Assembly (NCBI GenBank): GCA_003569705.1
Contig: BGOU01000002.1
Location: 1 to 64,000, forward strand
Direction: 5' to 3'
Source of the DNA: Nitrosarchaeum sp.
GTDB lineage: Archaea > Thermoproteota > Nitrososphaeria > Nitrososphaerales > Nitrosopumilaceae
DNA: 64,000 nucleotides
Of the stretch, positions 37,916 to 45,389 are shown one piece after another; the first letter of the stretch is position 1, and each line of letters begins with the position of its first letter. Under the pieces are notes generated by a model. The model searched no databases. It worked only from the letters and a program-made list of their open reading frames with translations, and was not told the origin of the DNA. Made by a program: the position numbers and the translations under genes.

Positions 37916-38878
37916 ATGAATCAACATAACTCAGAAATTTATAGAACAACACCAGCAAGAACTGGAAAAATGTTAGCAATAGTGCTCTGTATTTGTCTTG
38001 CTGGCGGTATAATTTTCTTTAGCATGTGGGATTACTGGATTTCATATCAAGCTCCAGTGGTTGCTAAAATGGCAGGTGAATCCGAACATAAACTTGCGCC
38101 AGGTGTAGCAACTGGAAAACACATGGAAGTAACTCTAAACTTTATTGAATCGCCTGATTTCAAAACATTTGCATTTAATGCATTACCTGATGAAGAAGGA
38201 CATAATCCTACAATTAATGCAAATGTGGGAGATGAAATTGTCTTTAATGTTGCAAATGGGGGAAAATCATTTCATGCATTTGGTGTAACCAAAGCAAGTG
38301 AAGGAGCTACAGGAATAGTTTCAACTAGCGCAATTAAAAGTGCATCAAATCCGCTAAAACCCGGTGAAAGTGGCACATCTGAATTCATTCCATCTGAGGA
38401 AGGAACTTACTACTACATTTGTACAGTTCCAGGTCATAGAGAACAAGGTATGGTTGGAGAGATTATTGTGGGTTCAGCACAAACAGTAGAAGCACCAAAG
38501 GCAGCAGCCCCAACTGGAGTTCACCTTGATTTGAGTGTAAATTTCATCGAATCATCTGATTTCAAAACATTTGCATTTAACGCATTACCGGGTGAAGAAG
38601 GACACAATCCAGAGTTTAAAGTAAAGTCTGGTGATGAAGTTACTTTTTCAGTAACAAATAATGGTAAATCATTTCATGCATTTGGAATTGTCTCAGATCC
38701 AGAAAATTTTAATAGTGTACTTTGGAATTCCGCAATCGCAGCTGCATCAAACCCATTAAAACCAGGTCAGGATGGCAGTGTTACATTTACTGCAGGTGCA
38801 CCAGGAACTTACTACTACATTTGTACTGTTCCAGGACATGCATTGCAAGGAATGAAAGGTTCATTCATAGTAGAATAG
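37916..38878 (+). CDS. Membrane-anchored double plastocyanin-like protein
   Basis: 320 residues: one N-terminal helix (MLAIVLCICLAGGIIFFSMW) and two tandem cupredoxin domains, about residues 70-185 and 200-320, which repeat nearly identical blocks (LNFIESPDFKTFAFNALP and VNFIESSDFKTFAFNALP). Each has a type 1 copper set: His in KSFHAFG, and Cys, His and Met in YICTVPGHREQGM or YICTVPGHALQGM. It likely hands electrons to the copper-A subunit. Clear internal duplication; the gene is 13 bases after coxA. Confidence 0.92.
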   Translation: MNQHNSEIYRTTPARTGKMLAIVLCICLAGGIIFFSMWDYWISYQAPVVAKMAGESEHKLAPGVATGKHMEVTLNFIESPDFKTFAFNALPDEEGHNPTINANVGDEIVFNVANGGKSFHAFGVTKASEGATGIVSTSAIKSASNPLKPGESGTSEFIPSEEGTYYYICTVPGHREQGMVGEIIVGSAQTVEAPKAAAPTGVHLDLSVNFIESSDFKTFAFNALPGEEGHNPEFKVKSGDEVTFSVTNNGKSFHAFGIVSDPENFNSVLWNSAIAAASNPLKPGQDGSVTFTAGAPGTYYYICTVPGHALQGMKGSFIVE

Positions 38879-38879
38879 T

Positions 38880-39323
38880 TTGGCTCTAAAATATCTCGCA
38901 TTAGCATCTCTAATTATTTTGTATTCCTTAATGTTTATCGGAGGATATGTCTCATCAGCTGGACTTGGATTGTCTTGTCCTGAGTGGCCTCTTTGTCCAA
39001 ACGGTGTGTTACCTAATGAAAAATATTTCATTGAATGGACTCATCGATTAATTGCTGTAACTACTGGTACACTTGTAATTGCAACTGCTGTAGGTACTTG
39101 GCTTAACAAAAATACCGGCAGAAAGATGAAATTCACTAGTACTTTTGCAGCAGTTCTTGTTGTTACCCAGATTACTTTGGGTGCTATAGTAATCAATTTG
39201 AAACTTCATGCAGTACTAGTTGCAATTCATTTGGGAGTTGGAATACTATTGTTTTCAATGGTTTTACTAACTGCATTGTTTGCATTTAAAATTGCAAAAA
39301 AACCAATTGAATCTAAGATTTAA
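38880..39323 (+). CDS. ctaA: Half-size haem A synthase, CtaA/Cox15-like
   Basis: 147 residues with four membrane helices. GGYVSSAGLGLSCPEWPLCPNG holds the Cys-x5-Cys loop, and FIEWTHRLIAVTTGTLVI and HAVLVAIHLGVGILLF hold haem-binding His residues. Bacterial CtaA has eight helices; archaeal versions such as in Aeropyrum have half that and may dimerise. It oxidises the haem O methyl group to haem A for subunit I. TTG at 38880, one base after the cupredoxin stop. Confidence 0.88.
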   Translation: MALKYLALASLIILYSLMFIGGYVSSAGLGLSCPEWPLCPNGVLPNEKYFIEWTHRLIAVTTGTLVIATAVGTWLNKNTGRKMKFTSTFAAVLVVTQITLGAIVINLKLHAVLVAIHLGVGILLFSMVLLTALFAFKIAKKPIESKI

Positions 39324-39837
39324 CTTTGAAATGTAATATCTTTGGCAAATAAATATAGACTACAACTATTCCCAATGTAATAGCTCCTACTGTAATTGCT
39401 ATGATGAAAACATATCCAAATGGACTTTGAGTACCCATGTTAAATGTATAAGTTAGAATTCCTGGTTTACCACCCATATCGTACAAATCTACTTTAACAA
39501 CATGATTTCCTGGAGTTTTCCAGACATAGTCTAACTTGTAATTACCCCCTTTGTGTAATTCTGGACTGATTGCATCAACTTGTTGATCATTGTAAAAAAA
39601 TCTAACACCCATTGTAAAGTGATCAACTTCATTAAATTCACTATCTCCAACTCTAAATAGAATCTGCGATTTTTCTCCTATCTGTGGAAATTCTGGTAAC
39701 GTTGCAACTTGAACTCTGTATCCTCCAAGAAATTCTTCAGCAGAATTAAACATAGAATGTGCATATGCATCAGAAAATAAAGGAATCATACTAAATACTA
39801 AAACAAACATGATACTAATTGATCGCAAATTCGTCAT
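39313..39837 (-). CDS. Exported membrane-anchored beta-domain protein
   Basis: 174 residues: signal peptide (ISIMFVLVFSMIPLFSDAYA), a beta-sandwich (SQILFRVGDSEFNEVDHFTMGVRFFYNDQQV onward, YVWKTPGNHVVKVDLYDMGGK), and a C-terminal helix (YVFIIAITVGAITLGIVVVYIYL). It resembles YtkA/FixH-type proteins linked to oxidase assembly. The mature domain contains few His and no Cys, so a copper role is only a guess. It overlaps ctaA convergently by 11 bases. Confidence 0.65.
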   Translation of the reverse strand: MTNLRSISIMFVLVFSMIPLFSDAYAHSMFNSAEEFLGGYRVQVATLPEFPQIGEKSQILFRVGDSEFNEVDHFTMGVRFFYNDQQVDAISPELHKGGNYKLDYVWKTPGNHVVKVDLYDMGGKPGILTYTFNMGTQSPFGYVFIIAITVGAITLGIVVVYIYLPKILHFKVKS

Positions 39838-39898
39838 TGCAAATTATGGATATTCTCGCATGAATATAGTGTTAATCAATTTCCATTGGAAAATCTTC

Positions 39899-39910
39899 AA
39901 AACCTTTAAA
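39899..39910 (+). promoter_or_regulatory. BRE/TATA element before SRPBCC gene
   Basis: AAAACCTTTAAATCC around 39898-39912 is the typical thaumarchaeal promoter box, about 26-37 bases before the TTG at 39936, indicating a leaderless or very short leader transcript. Confidence 0.6.
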
Positions 39911-39935
39911 TCCTTATTGGCAAGACACTGAAACG

Positions 39936-40538
39936 TTGACTATCGTAACAAAATCAATCGATATTAAAACACCTGTAGAAAATGTATTTACTTATTTTGC
40001 AAGACCAGAACACGTTTCTGATCAAATTAAAAATGATACCGTAGGTATGACGGTAATTCCAATGGATATCAAAGAAGGAATGGGCGTTGGAACAACATTT
40101 AGAATAATTGGTGACTTTAGTGGTAAACGACTAGAATGGGATTGTGAAACAACAGAGTTTGTGCGAAATGAAAGAATTTCCGCAAAACAGATTCAAGGTC
40201 CATTTAAGAACTGGAAAATTACTAATGAGTTCAAATCATTAGGTGATAATCTAACCAGAGTAACCATGTCAGTAGACTATGCCATGCCATTTGGTCCATT
40301 AGGAGCAATTTTAGATAAAGCAAAATTTGCAAAATCTGCTGAAAGAGGGATGGAAACTGCACTTTACAATGTAAGAGGATTACTCGAAGGTAACGGTTCA
40401 ATTCCAGTATACATCACACTAGATGCATACCAAAAACTACTTGCCGCAAAGAAAAAAATGAATGATGTTCCAGTATCAACTGCACTTACTGCAATTCTTG
40501 AAAAGTATGCTGAAGTTGAAGCAAAAGCTCAAAACTAA
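39936..40538 (+). CDS. SRPBCC (START-like) domain protein
   Basis: 200 residues. Residues 1-150 are a START/polyketide-cyclase-like lipid or small-hydrophobe binding fold: KSIDIKTPVENVFTYFARPEHVS, MGVGTTFRIIG, LEWDCETTEFVRNERI and TRVTMSVDYAMPFGPLGAIL. The C-terminal tail (YITLDAYQKLLAAKKKMNDVPVSTALTAILEKYAEVEA) looks like an added helical or ribbon-helix-helix-like part. TTG start. Function unknown. Confidence 0.8.
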   Translation: MTIVTKSIDIKTPVENVFTYFARPEHVSDQIKNDTVGMTVIPMDIKEGMGVGTTFRIIGDFSGKRLEWDCETTEFVRNERISAKQIQGPFKNWKITNEFKSLGDNLTRVTMSVDYAMPFGPLGAILDKAKFAKSAERGMETALYNVRGLLEGNGSIPVYITLDAYQKLLAAKKKMNDVPVSTALTAILEKYAEVEAKAQN

Positions 40539-40597
40539 ATTTTCACTTATTTTACAATCTTAAGATTAATAACAACTCTAGGTTTTGCTAATTTTAT

Positions 40598-40671
40598 GGG
40601 TCTATGGCGCAGCCAGGTAGCGCACCGGACTCTTAATCCGGTTGTCGTGGGTCCAAATCCCACTAGACCCG
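40598..40671 (+). tRNA. tRNA-Lys (anticodon CTT)
   Basis: Acceptor GGGTCTA/TAGACCC plus discriminator G, anticodon stem CCGGA/TCCGG with loop CTCTTAA, T stem GTGGG/CCCAC with loop TCCAAAT. No CCA encoded; a T run at 40673-40678 is the probable terminator. Confidence 0.95.
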
Positions 40672-40721
40672 CTTTTTTGTTAAATTAATTTCAACTTGGA
40701 AACAATAATTTAAAATTAATT

Positions 40722-40802
40722 CTAATTTTTTAAATCTGACAAAATTTCTAAATCAGATTCAATCTCTTCTGGTAGTCCTTCCCACCAAGAATTATTTGTC
40801 AT
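40722..40802 (-). CDS. Possible 26-residue peptide
   Basis: A short minus-strand frame from ATG 40802 with acidic composition (WWEGLPEEIESDLEILSDLK). It lies downstream of the response regulator gene. Coding is possible because the pattern is protein-like, but it could be chance; no homology is known to me. Confidence 0.3.
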   Translation of the reverse strand: MTNNSWWEGLPEEIESDLEILSDLKN

Positions 40803-40883
40803 ATTCAAAATATTTGCTATTGTGTTAGCTTATAGATCTTTCTAAATTTGAATTAGAAACTAAATCTTGTTTTTCTGAATTAT

Positions 40884-41246
40884 TTAGATCAGATATTTCT
40901 TTGCCAAGCCCAGTAGAATGTCTACTCCAATTGGCTTTGAAATAACAGAAATCAATCCTTGCTCTAGTGCTCTTTTATTTTTTTGTTCAAATTCTGAATA
41001 ACCTGTCACTATTACCACTTTTGCATTTTTATCCATTTTTATGATTTGAGAAAATGCTTCATATCCATCAAGTTTTGGCATATCCCCATCCATCACCACC
41101 AAGTTTGGATGTATCTGTCTGTATTTTGATACTGCTTCTTCACCGTTTATAGCTGTTTGAACATTATACATATTCACTTGTAATATCTCTACATACAAAT
41201 CTAATAATTCTGTATCATCTTCTACGATTAGAATTGTTTTTGTCAT
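40884..41246 (-). CDS. Stand-alone response regulator receiver domain
   Basis: 120-residue CheY-like receiver. ILIVEDDTELLDLY has the acidic pair, NLVVMDGDMPKLDGYEAF the phosphoacceptor Asp, KVVIVTGYSE the conserved Thr, and ISKPIGVDILL the conserved Lys. There is no output domain. It is divergent from a large histidine kinase gene (41412), the likely cognate. Another frame could extend the C-terminus about 20 residues if a base were missing near 40900, but the stop fits a normal receiver end. Confidence 0.92.
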   Translation of the reverse strand: MTKTILIVEDDTELLDLYVEILQVNMYNVQTAINGEEAVSKYRQIHPNLVVMDGDMPKLDGYEAFSQIIKMDKNAKVVIVTGYSEFEQKNKRALEQGLISVISKPIGVDILLGLAKKYLI

Positions 41247-41411
41247 ATTAGAGGTGTGATGATCTTAAGATGTTATTAAAGCATCAGTTTGTGTAATTTA
41301 TTACATGATAGTAAATAACTAGAATTCTATAATAATTATTCATGTTGAAACAAAATTTCACAAAAATATATTATCTTATTGTTACTCTACAGTGTGAAAG
41401 AGGTCACATTC

Positions 41412-43196
41412 ATGGATAATTTAGTAAACAAACAAAATCTAATTAAAAAAGAACGCAATCCTATTCTTTTTTTAATAGTCTCACTCGTAGCATTAACTCT
41501 ACTTTATCAGCTAAGACCATTTCTGAATAATTCACAATTCCACTGGATTTCTCTCCCGACAAATTTAATTATTCTTGTGATATTAGTTATATTTTCAATA
41601 ATTCTTACAATCAAATTATACAAACAAAAACACTTTCAATCAAAAGCATTTTTGTTTTTTACAATAGGATCTTTATGTTGGCTTGTAGCTGAAATGGATT
41701 GGTCATTGTATGATTATGTCTTTAATATAGACCAATTTCCATCAACGGCAGATATTTTCTATATTGCTGCGTACCCATTCTTTTTTGTTTTTCTTTTAAT
41801 TTCTCTAAAACCTATACAAAAATCAATTACCAAAAAACTTTGGTTATTTTCATTTGTACTGTCATTTACATTTTTAATTCCATCACTATTGGCATATTTT
41901 AATGCCACAAACGAAGTAAAAGGAGGACTGGATCTAATTTCTAGATCAATTGCACTTTCATATCCAATATTATCTTCACTTCAATTAGCTCCTGCTATTG
42001 TTGGCATTATGTTTTTGGCAAAAAAAGGAGTAAGCTATTCTTGGATGTTATTGTTATTTGGATTTCTACTTTACAGTTTGGCTGATACTATCTATCTTTT
42101 TTCACAACTAAAGATCTTTACATACTATGATGGACATCCAGTAGATTTAATGTATCTGTACAGTTTTCTTTTGATAATATTTTCTTTGCATAGTCGCTTA
42201 AAACTAGTAAATAATTCTAATAATAAAAATCAAGAAATGTTTTTCACTGAGAATATAAAATTTGAAACAATCAACAAATTCGGTATCCCACTAACTCTGA
42301 TAATATTTTGTATGATTGTAATTATCTCTTTGATCAGTATAACTTATTCTGGTTCTACAAAAGGACTGTCTGCTGATAATCTTATGTTTGGAATTATAGC
42401 AATGCTTGCAGTATTTACTGTAATAATTCTTACAATTAACAAGAGTCTAACACAATTTGTTAAAATGAGAACAAAGGATCTTGAAGAACAAAGAAATAAT
42501 CTAGAATATTTAATTGAAGAAAAAACACAAGTAGTGCTTAAAGCAGAAAGACTCTCAGCAATAGGCGAATTATCTGGACGGTTAGCTCATGATTTGAGAA
42601 ACCCATTATCTGTAATGAAAATGTCTATTGATTTGATTAAACAACACCCTGGAGATGCAAAAATCTCTGATCCTGTTATTGTCAAAAGATTTGATCTAAT
42701 CGAAAAAAGTATTGAGCGAATATCTCATCAAATAGAGGATGTGTTAGGTTATGTTCGAAACTCACCGCTAAAATTGAGTGCAACACCACTTAGAGAATTA
42801 ATTCTATCTTCAGTTGATAAGATTAATGTTCCACCTGATATCACAATCACCGTTTCTGATTCAGATGTTATTGTTGGTTGTGACTTGGTAAAGATCGATG
42901 CTGTTTTTATCAATCTTATTGTAAATGCAATTCAGGCATTACCTAAGGGAGGTACCATTGAAATTAAGATCAAATCAAACAAAGATGATATTGTTATTGA
43001 CTTTATAGATTCTGGCATAGGTATCCCAGAAGAATTTATAGATAAAATATTTGAACCACTTTTTACTACCAAGCAAAAAGGAACTGGGTTGGGTTTGGCA
43101 AGTTGCAAAAATATTATAGAACAACACCGTGGAGAAATTTCAGTTAAAAATAATCCTACTACATTCACAATCAGATTACCAAAAATATCTACATAA
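41412..43196 (+). CDS. Membrane-bound sensor histidine kinase
   Basis: 594 residues from ATG 41412. An N-terminal membrane region of about eight or nine helices spans residues 15-350. It is followed by a coiled segment (KMRTKDLEEQRNNLEYLIEE), the HisKA H-box IGELSGRLAHDLRNPLSVM with the phosphorylated His near 392, and a HATPase domain with INLIVNAIQALP (N box), IDFIDSGIGIPEEF (G1) and FTTKQKGTGLGLASC (G2). The multi-helix sensor suggests a membrane or intramembrane signal. Likely partner: the receiver at 40884. Confidence 0.93.
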   Translation: MDNLVNKQNLIKKERNPILFLIVSLVALTLLYQLRPFLNNSQFHWISLPTNLIILVILVIFSIILTIKLYKQKHFQSKAFLFFTIGSLCWLVAEMDWSLYDYVFNIDQFPSTADIFYIAAYPFFFVFLLISLKPIQKSITKKLWLFSFVLSFTFLIPSLLAYFNATNEVKGGLDLISRSIALSYPILSSLQLAPAIVGIMFLAKKGVSYSWMLLLFGFLLYSLADTIYLFSQLKIFTYYDGHPVDLMYLYSFLLIIFSLHSRLKLVNNSNNKNQEMFFTENIKFETINKFGIPLTLIIFCMIVIISLISITYSGSTKGLSADNLMFGIIAMLAVFTVIILTINKSLTQFVKMRTKDLEEQRNNLEYLIEEKTQVVLKAERLSAIGELSGRLAHDLRNPLSVMKMSIDLIKQHPGDAKISDPVIVKRFDLIEKSIERISHQIEDVLGYVRNSPLKLSATPLRELILSSVDKINVPPDITITVSDSDVIVGCDLVKIDAVFINLIVNAIQALPKGGTIEIKIKSNKDDIVIDFIDSGIGIPEEFIDKIFEPLFTTKQKGTGLGLASCKNIIEQHRGEISVKNNPTTFTIRLPKIST

Positions 43197-43230
43197 TATC
43201 TCAAATACATTTTACAACAAAACTGTCTTC

Positions 43231-43785
43231 CTAAAGTTTTCTTAGTAGAGTAAATCTACTTTTATCTGGATCTATTTCTTCATGCATATCCACATTGCTT
43301 ATAATTTTGACTTTATAGTCCAGCCATCTTTTTTGCATATTTCGAAATTTTGAATTACCGTCAATTTGTTTTTCTGATTCGTCATATCTCTCACAATTCA
43401 TAATGTATTTTCCTGCAATTCTATGTATTTCAGAAATACCTTTTTCTAAAACATCATCCTCAAGATAATTCAAAAGCTGATGAGTAAAAACAAAATCAAT
43501 TGAAGAATCATCAAAAGGTAAATCTGTAATTGAAGATTTCTTAAAATCAAATTTGGGAAGTTTTTCTTTTGCAATATTTAGTGCGGTGTCGTTTAAATCT
43601 ACACCATAAACCTCAAATGTTTCTGGAAATAATCTCAAGTCAATTCCAGTACCACATCCTATTTCTAACACACTTGTACAACGTAATGAAACAGTCAAGT
43701 CTCTGACAAATTTTGCAAATTCCGCATTGTATTTAGATTCATTTTCATTTGCATATTTATCCCAAAACTCCTTATCATAATTCAT
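43231..43785 (-). CDS. SAM-dependent methyltransferase
   Basis: 184 residues. TSVLEIGCGTGIDLRLFPETFEVYGVDLNDTALNIAKEKL gives SAM motifs I and II, and DFKKSSITDLPFDDSSIDFVFTHQLLNYL the later acidic and motif III regions. The short C-terminal part with MNCERYDESEK recalls the methylases associated with pseudaminic acid loci, but this is only a resemblance. Intact. Confidence 0.82.
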   Translation of the reverse strand: MNYDKEFWDKYANENESKYNAEFAKFVRDLTVSLRCTSVLEIGCGTGIDLRLFPETFEVYGVDLNDTALNIAKEKLPKFDFKKSSITDLPFDDSSIDFVFTHQLLNYLEDDVLEKGISEIHRIAGKYIMNCERYDESEKQIDGNSKFRNMQKRWLDYKVKIISNVDMHEEIDPDKSRFTLLRKL

Positions 43786-43812
43786 AAAATATCCTCATTT
43801 GATATTGATTGT

Positions 43813-43974
43813 TTAATGCTGACATTTGCAGGGAACGAATTTTGTGTCAAATGTACAATCATGAGGACCATCTGATTTGTTATCCATTGGGATCTCTTTC
43901 ATACAATCTTCATGACGCCCTTTTCTACAAAACCAACAAACTTCTTGTGTATTTCCAGTTGCACAGTATTCCAT
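43813..43974 (-). CDS. 53-residue cysteine-rich protein, probable zinc binder
   Basis: Frame from ATG 43974 to TAA 43813. It contains seven Cys (YC, VCWFC, DC, DC, PCKC) and four His in 53 residues (MEYCATGNTQEVCWFC near the start, FVPCKCQH at the end). Such a density of paired Cys in a compact frame between two leftward genes strongly suggests a real metal-binding micro-protein. It lies downstream of ilvE with a 42-base gap and upstream of the methyltransferase. Function unknown. Confidence 0.7.
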   Translation of the reverse strand: MEYCATGNTQEVCWFCRKGRHEDCMKEIPMDNKSDGPHDCTFDTKFVPCKCQH

Positions 43975-44016
43975 GCTTGTATTACTGCATTTGTAGGTAA
44001 AAAACTTCTTGGAAAT

Positions 44017-44931
44017 TTAGATAAAAGTCAACCATGGCAAGAATCTTTCATCTTTTCCCATTGTGACATCTGAAAATGATTTTTGTAGTGCTTTTGTAAT
44101 TTTTCCCATTTTTGCATTTCCTATGATCACTTTATCAATTTGTGTAACTGATTTTACCTCTGCAGCTGTTCCTGTCATGAATATTTCATCAGCAGAATAC
44201 ACGTCATCTCTTTCAAGATCTCGTTCTATTACAAATCCTCCATTTTCTTCAATGATTTGGATTACACTATCTCTTGTAATTCCTTCTAGTCCTCCTGCAG
44301 AAAGTGGAGGCGTTTGAATAATGTCATCTTTTACAACAAAAATATTTTCTGCGCTACCCTCTGCAATTTTTCCATGCGAATTCAGCATTATTGCTTCATC
44401 ATATCCATTCTCAAGTGCTTCTACTCTTGCCAATGCGGCATTTGCATAGTTTGATGCTGCTTTTGCTTGCATTGGTTGAGATCTTGAATCTATTTTTATC
44501 CAACTAGAAACCTTACATTTTGCACCAGAGAATTTTCCTGCTTTTCCTTCACCCATACTCCATTCCCAACAAGCAATTGACACATCAACTTTGTTTGGAG
44601 TTGGTGTAAGGCCCATTGTACCATAACCATAGTATGCCAGCGGTCTAATGTAGCACTCTTTTAAACCGCTAGCCTTTACAGTTTTGATAATTGCATCTGA
44701 GATCTCTTTTTTTGAAAACTGCATTTTCATCGAATATAATTTTGCTGAATTGAAAAGTCTATTCACATGTTCTTCAAGTCGGAAAATCGCTGAACCGCTA
44801 GGTGTATCATAACATCTAATCCCTTCAAATACTGATGTTGAATAATGCAAGGCATGGGTAAGTACGTGTACTTTGGCATCTTTGAATGGAACTAATTTTC
44901 CGTTCATCCAAATTTTGCCAATTTCTTTCAT
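44017..44931 (-). CDS. ilvE: Branched-chain amino acid aminotransferase
   Basis: 304 residues, fold type IV PLP enzyme. GKIWMNGKLVPFKDAKVHVLTHALHYSTSVFEGIRCY is the family start, SWIKIDSRSQPMQAKAASNYANAALA includes the PLP lysine region, EAIMLNSHGKIAEGSAENIFVV the cofactor-phosphate loop, and EIFMTGTAAEVKSV the end block. It catalyses the last step of Val, Ile and Leu synthesis. A good Shine-Dalgarno (CTCTCCT) is seen only on the complementary reading, CCCTCTCCT before ATG, so the leader is weak. Confidence 0.95.
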   Translation of the reverse strand: MKEIGKIWMNGKLVPFKDAKVHVLTHALHYSTSVFEGIRCYDTPSGSAIFRLEEHVNRLFNSAKLYSMKMQFSKKEISDAIIKTVKASGLKECYIRPLAYYGYGTMGLTPTPNKVDVSIACWEWSMGEGKAGKFSGAKCKVSSWIKIDSRSQPMQAKAASNYANAALARVEALENGYDEAIMLNSHGKIAEGSAENIFVVKDDIIQTPPLSAGGLEGITRDSVIQIIEENGGFVIERDLERDDVYSADEIFMTGTAAEVKSVTQIDKVIIGNAKMGKITKALQKSFSDVTMGKDERFLPWLTFI

Positions 44932-45033
44932 AGGAGAGGGAAAATACTCTACTAATTTAAAGAATTATCTTTAGAATAGAGCATTTTATGACAAATCTGG
45001 AAACTACATATTTGACAAAGTGTGTTTTTTAGT

Positions 45034-45240
45034 ATGGAATGGATTTTGGGCTTTACGGCAATTGCGCTTTTAATAATTGGTCTGGTTGGTCAGGCTTTTG
45101 AAATGAGAAAGATTAGACTAGCTACTTATCGAGATGACGAACTAGCCTCATCTAATATTTTTCTAAACAAGAAAAACTTCAAGTGGTACGCAATAATAGG
45201 TACGGGAATGATTCTTTGGTATGTATCTGAGCGTATCTGA
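45034..45240 (+). CDS. Small two-helix membrane protein
   Basis: 68 residues from ATG 45034: first helix WILGFTAIALLIIGLVGQAF, a charged middle (EMRKIRLATYRDDELASS) and second helix WYAIIGTGMILWYVSE. A longer start at GTG 45022 is possible. Function unknown. It is followed by an inverted repeat at 45243-45258. Confidence 0.6.
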   Translation: MEWILGFTAIALLIIGLVGQAFEMRKIRLATYRDDELASSNIFLNKKNFKWYAIIGTGMILWYVSERI

Positions 45241-45242
45241 AT

Positions 45243-45258
45243 GATCTCTATATAGATC
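45243..45258 (+). terminator. Inverted repeat after small membrane gene
   Basis: GATCT/AGATC arms around CTATAT, three bases after the stop at 45240. It may be a terminator or processing hairpin; there is no clear T run, so the call is weak. Confidence 0.35.
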
Positions 45259-45294
45259 AGCTCTATATACTAGAAAATCTAACTATTAGTAACG

Positions 45295-45389
45295 CGTGTT
45301 TTTGGGTAACGCCGGACTAAATCATGATAACGGTCCATGAATAAACCCTTAATGGCGCTACAGGTGAAAACCCGTAACGCCACTTTCAC
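45295..45389 (-). ncRNA. Candidate structured RNA downstream of aspartokinase
   Basis: On the minus strand, 8 bases after the aspartokinase stop, GGCGTTACGGG and CCTGTAGCGCC form an 11-pair stem with a TTTTCA loop (45354-45381). Its two wobble pairs become C-A mismatches on the plus strand, so the RNA is probably minus. A second hairpin GGAC/GTCC follows, flanked by GGGT/ACCC, and GCGTTAC occurs three times (near 45375, 45311 and 45293). No known riboswitch or tRNA core matched by eye. Confidence 0.5.

Noticed and set aside
40860-40905. C-terminal extension of the receiver domain by a missing base
   Set aside because: The present stop falls at the normal end of a receiver fold, so no correction is needed.
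43809-44000. Plus-strand 63-codon frame
   Set aside because: The opposite strand carries a better frame (Cys-rich, correct direction for its neighbours).
45295-45389. 5S rRNA, tRNA or cobalamin riboswitch
   Set aside because: GCCACT and GGTGAAAA on the plus strand recall a B12 box, but the other core elements are missing and the better folding is on the minus strand, away from any downstream start.
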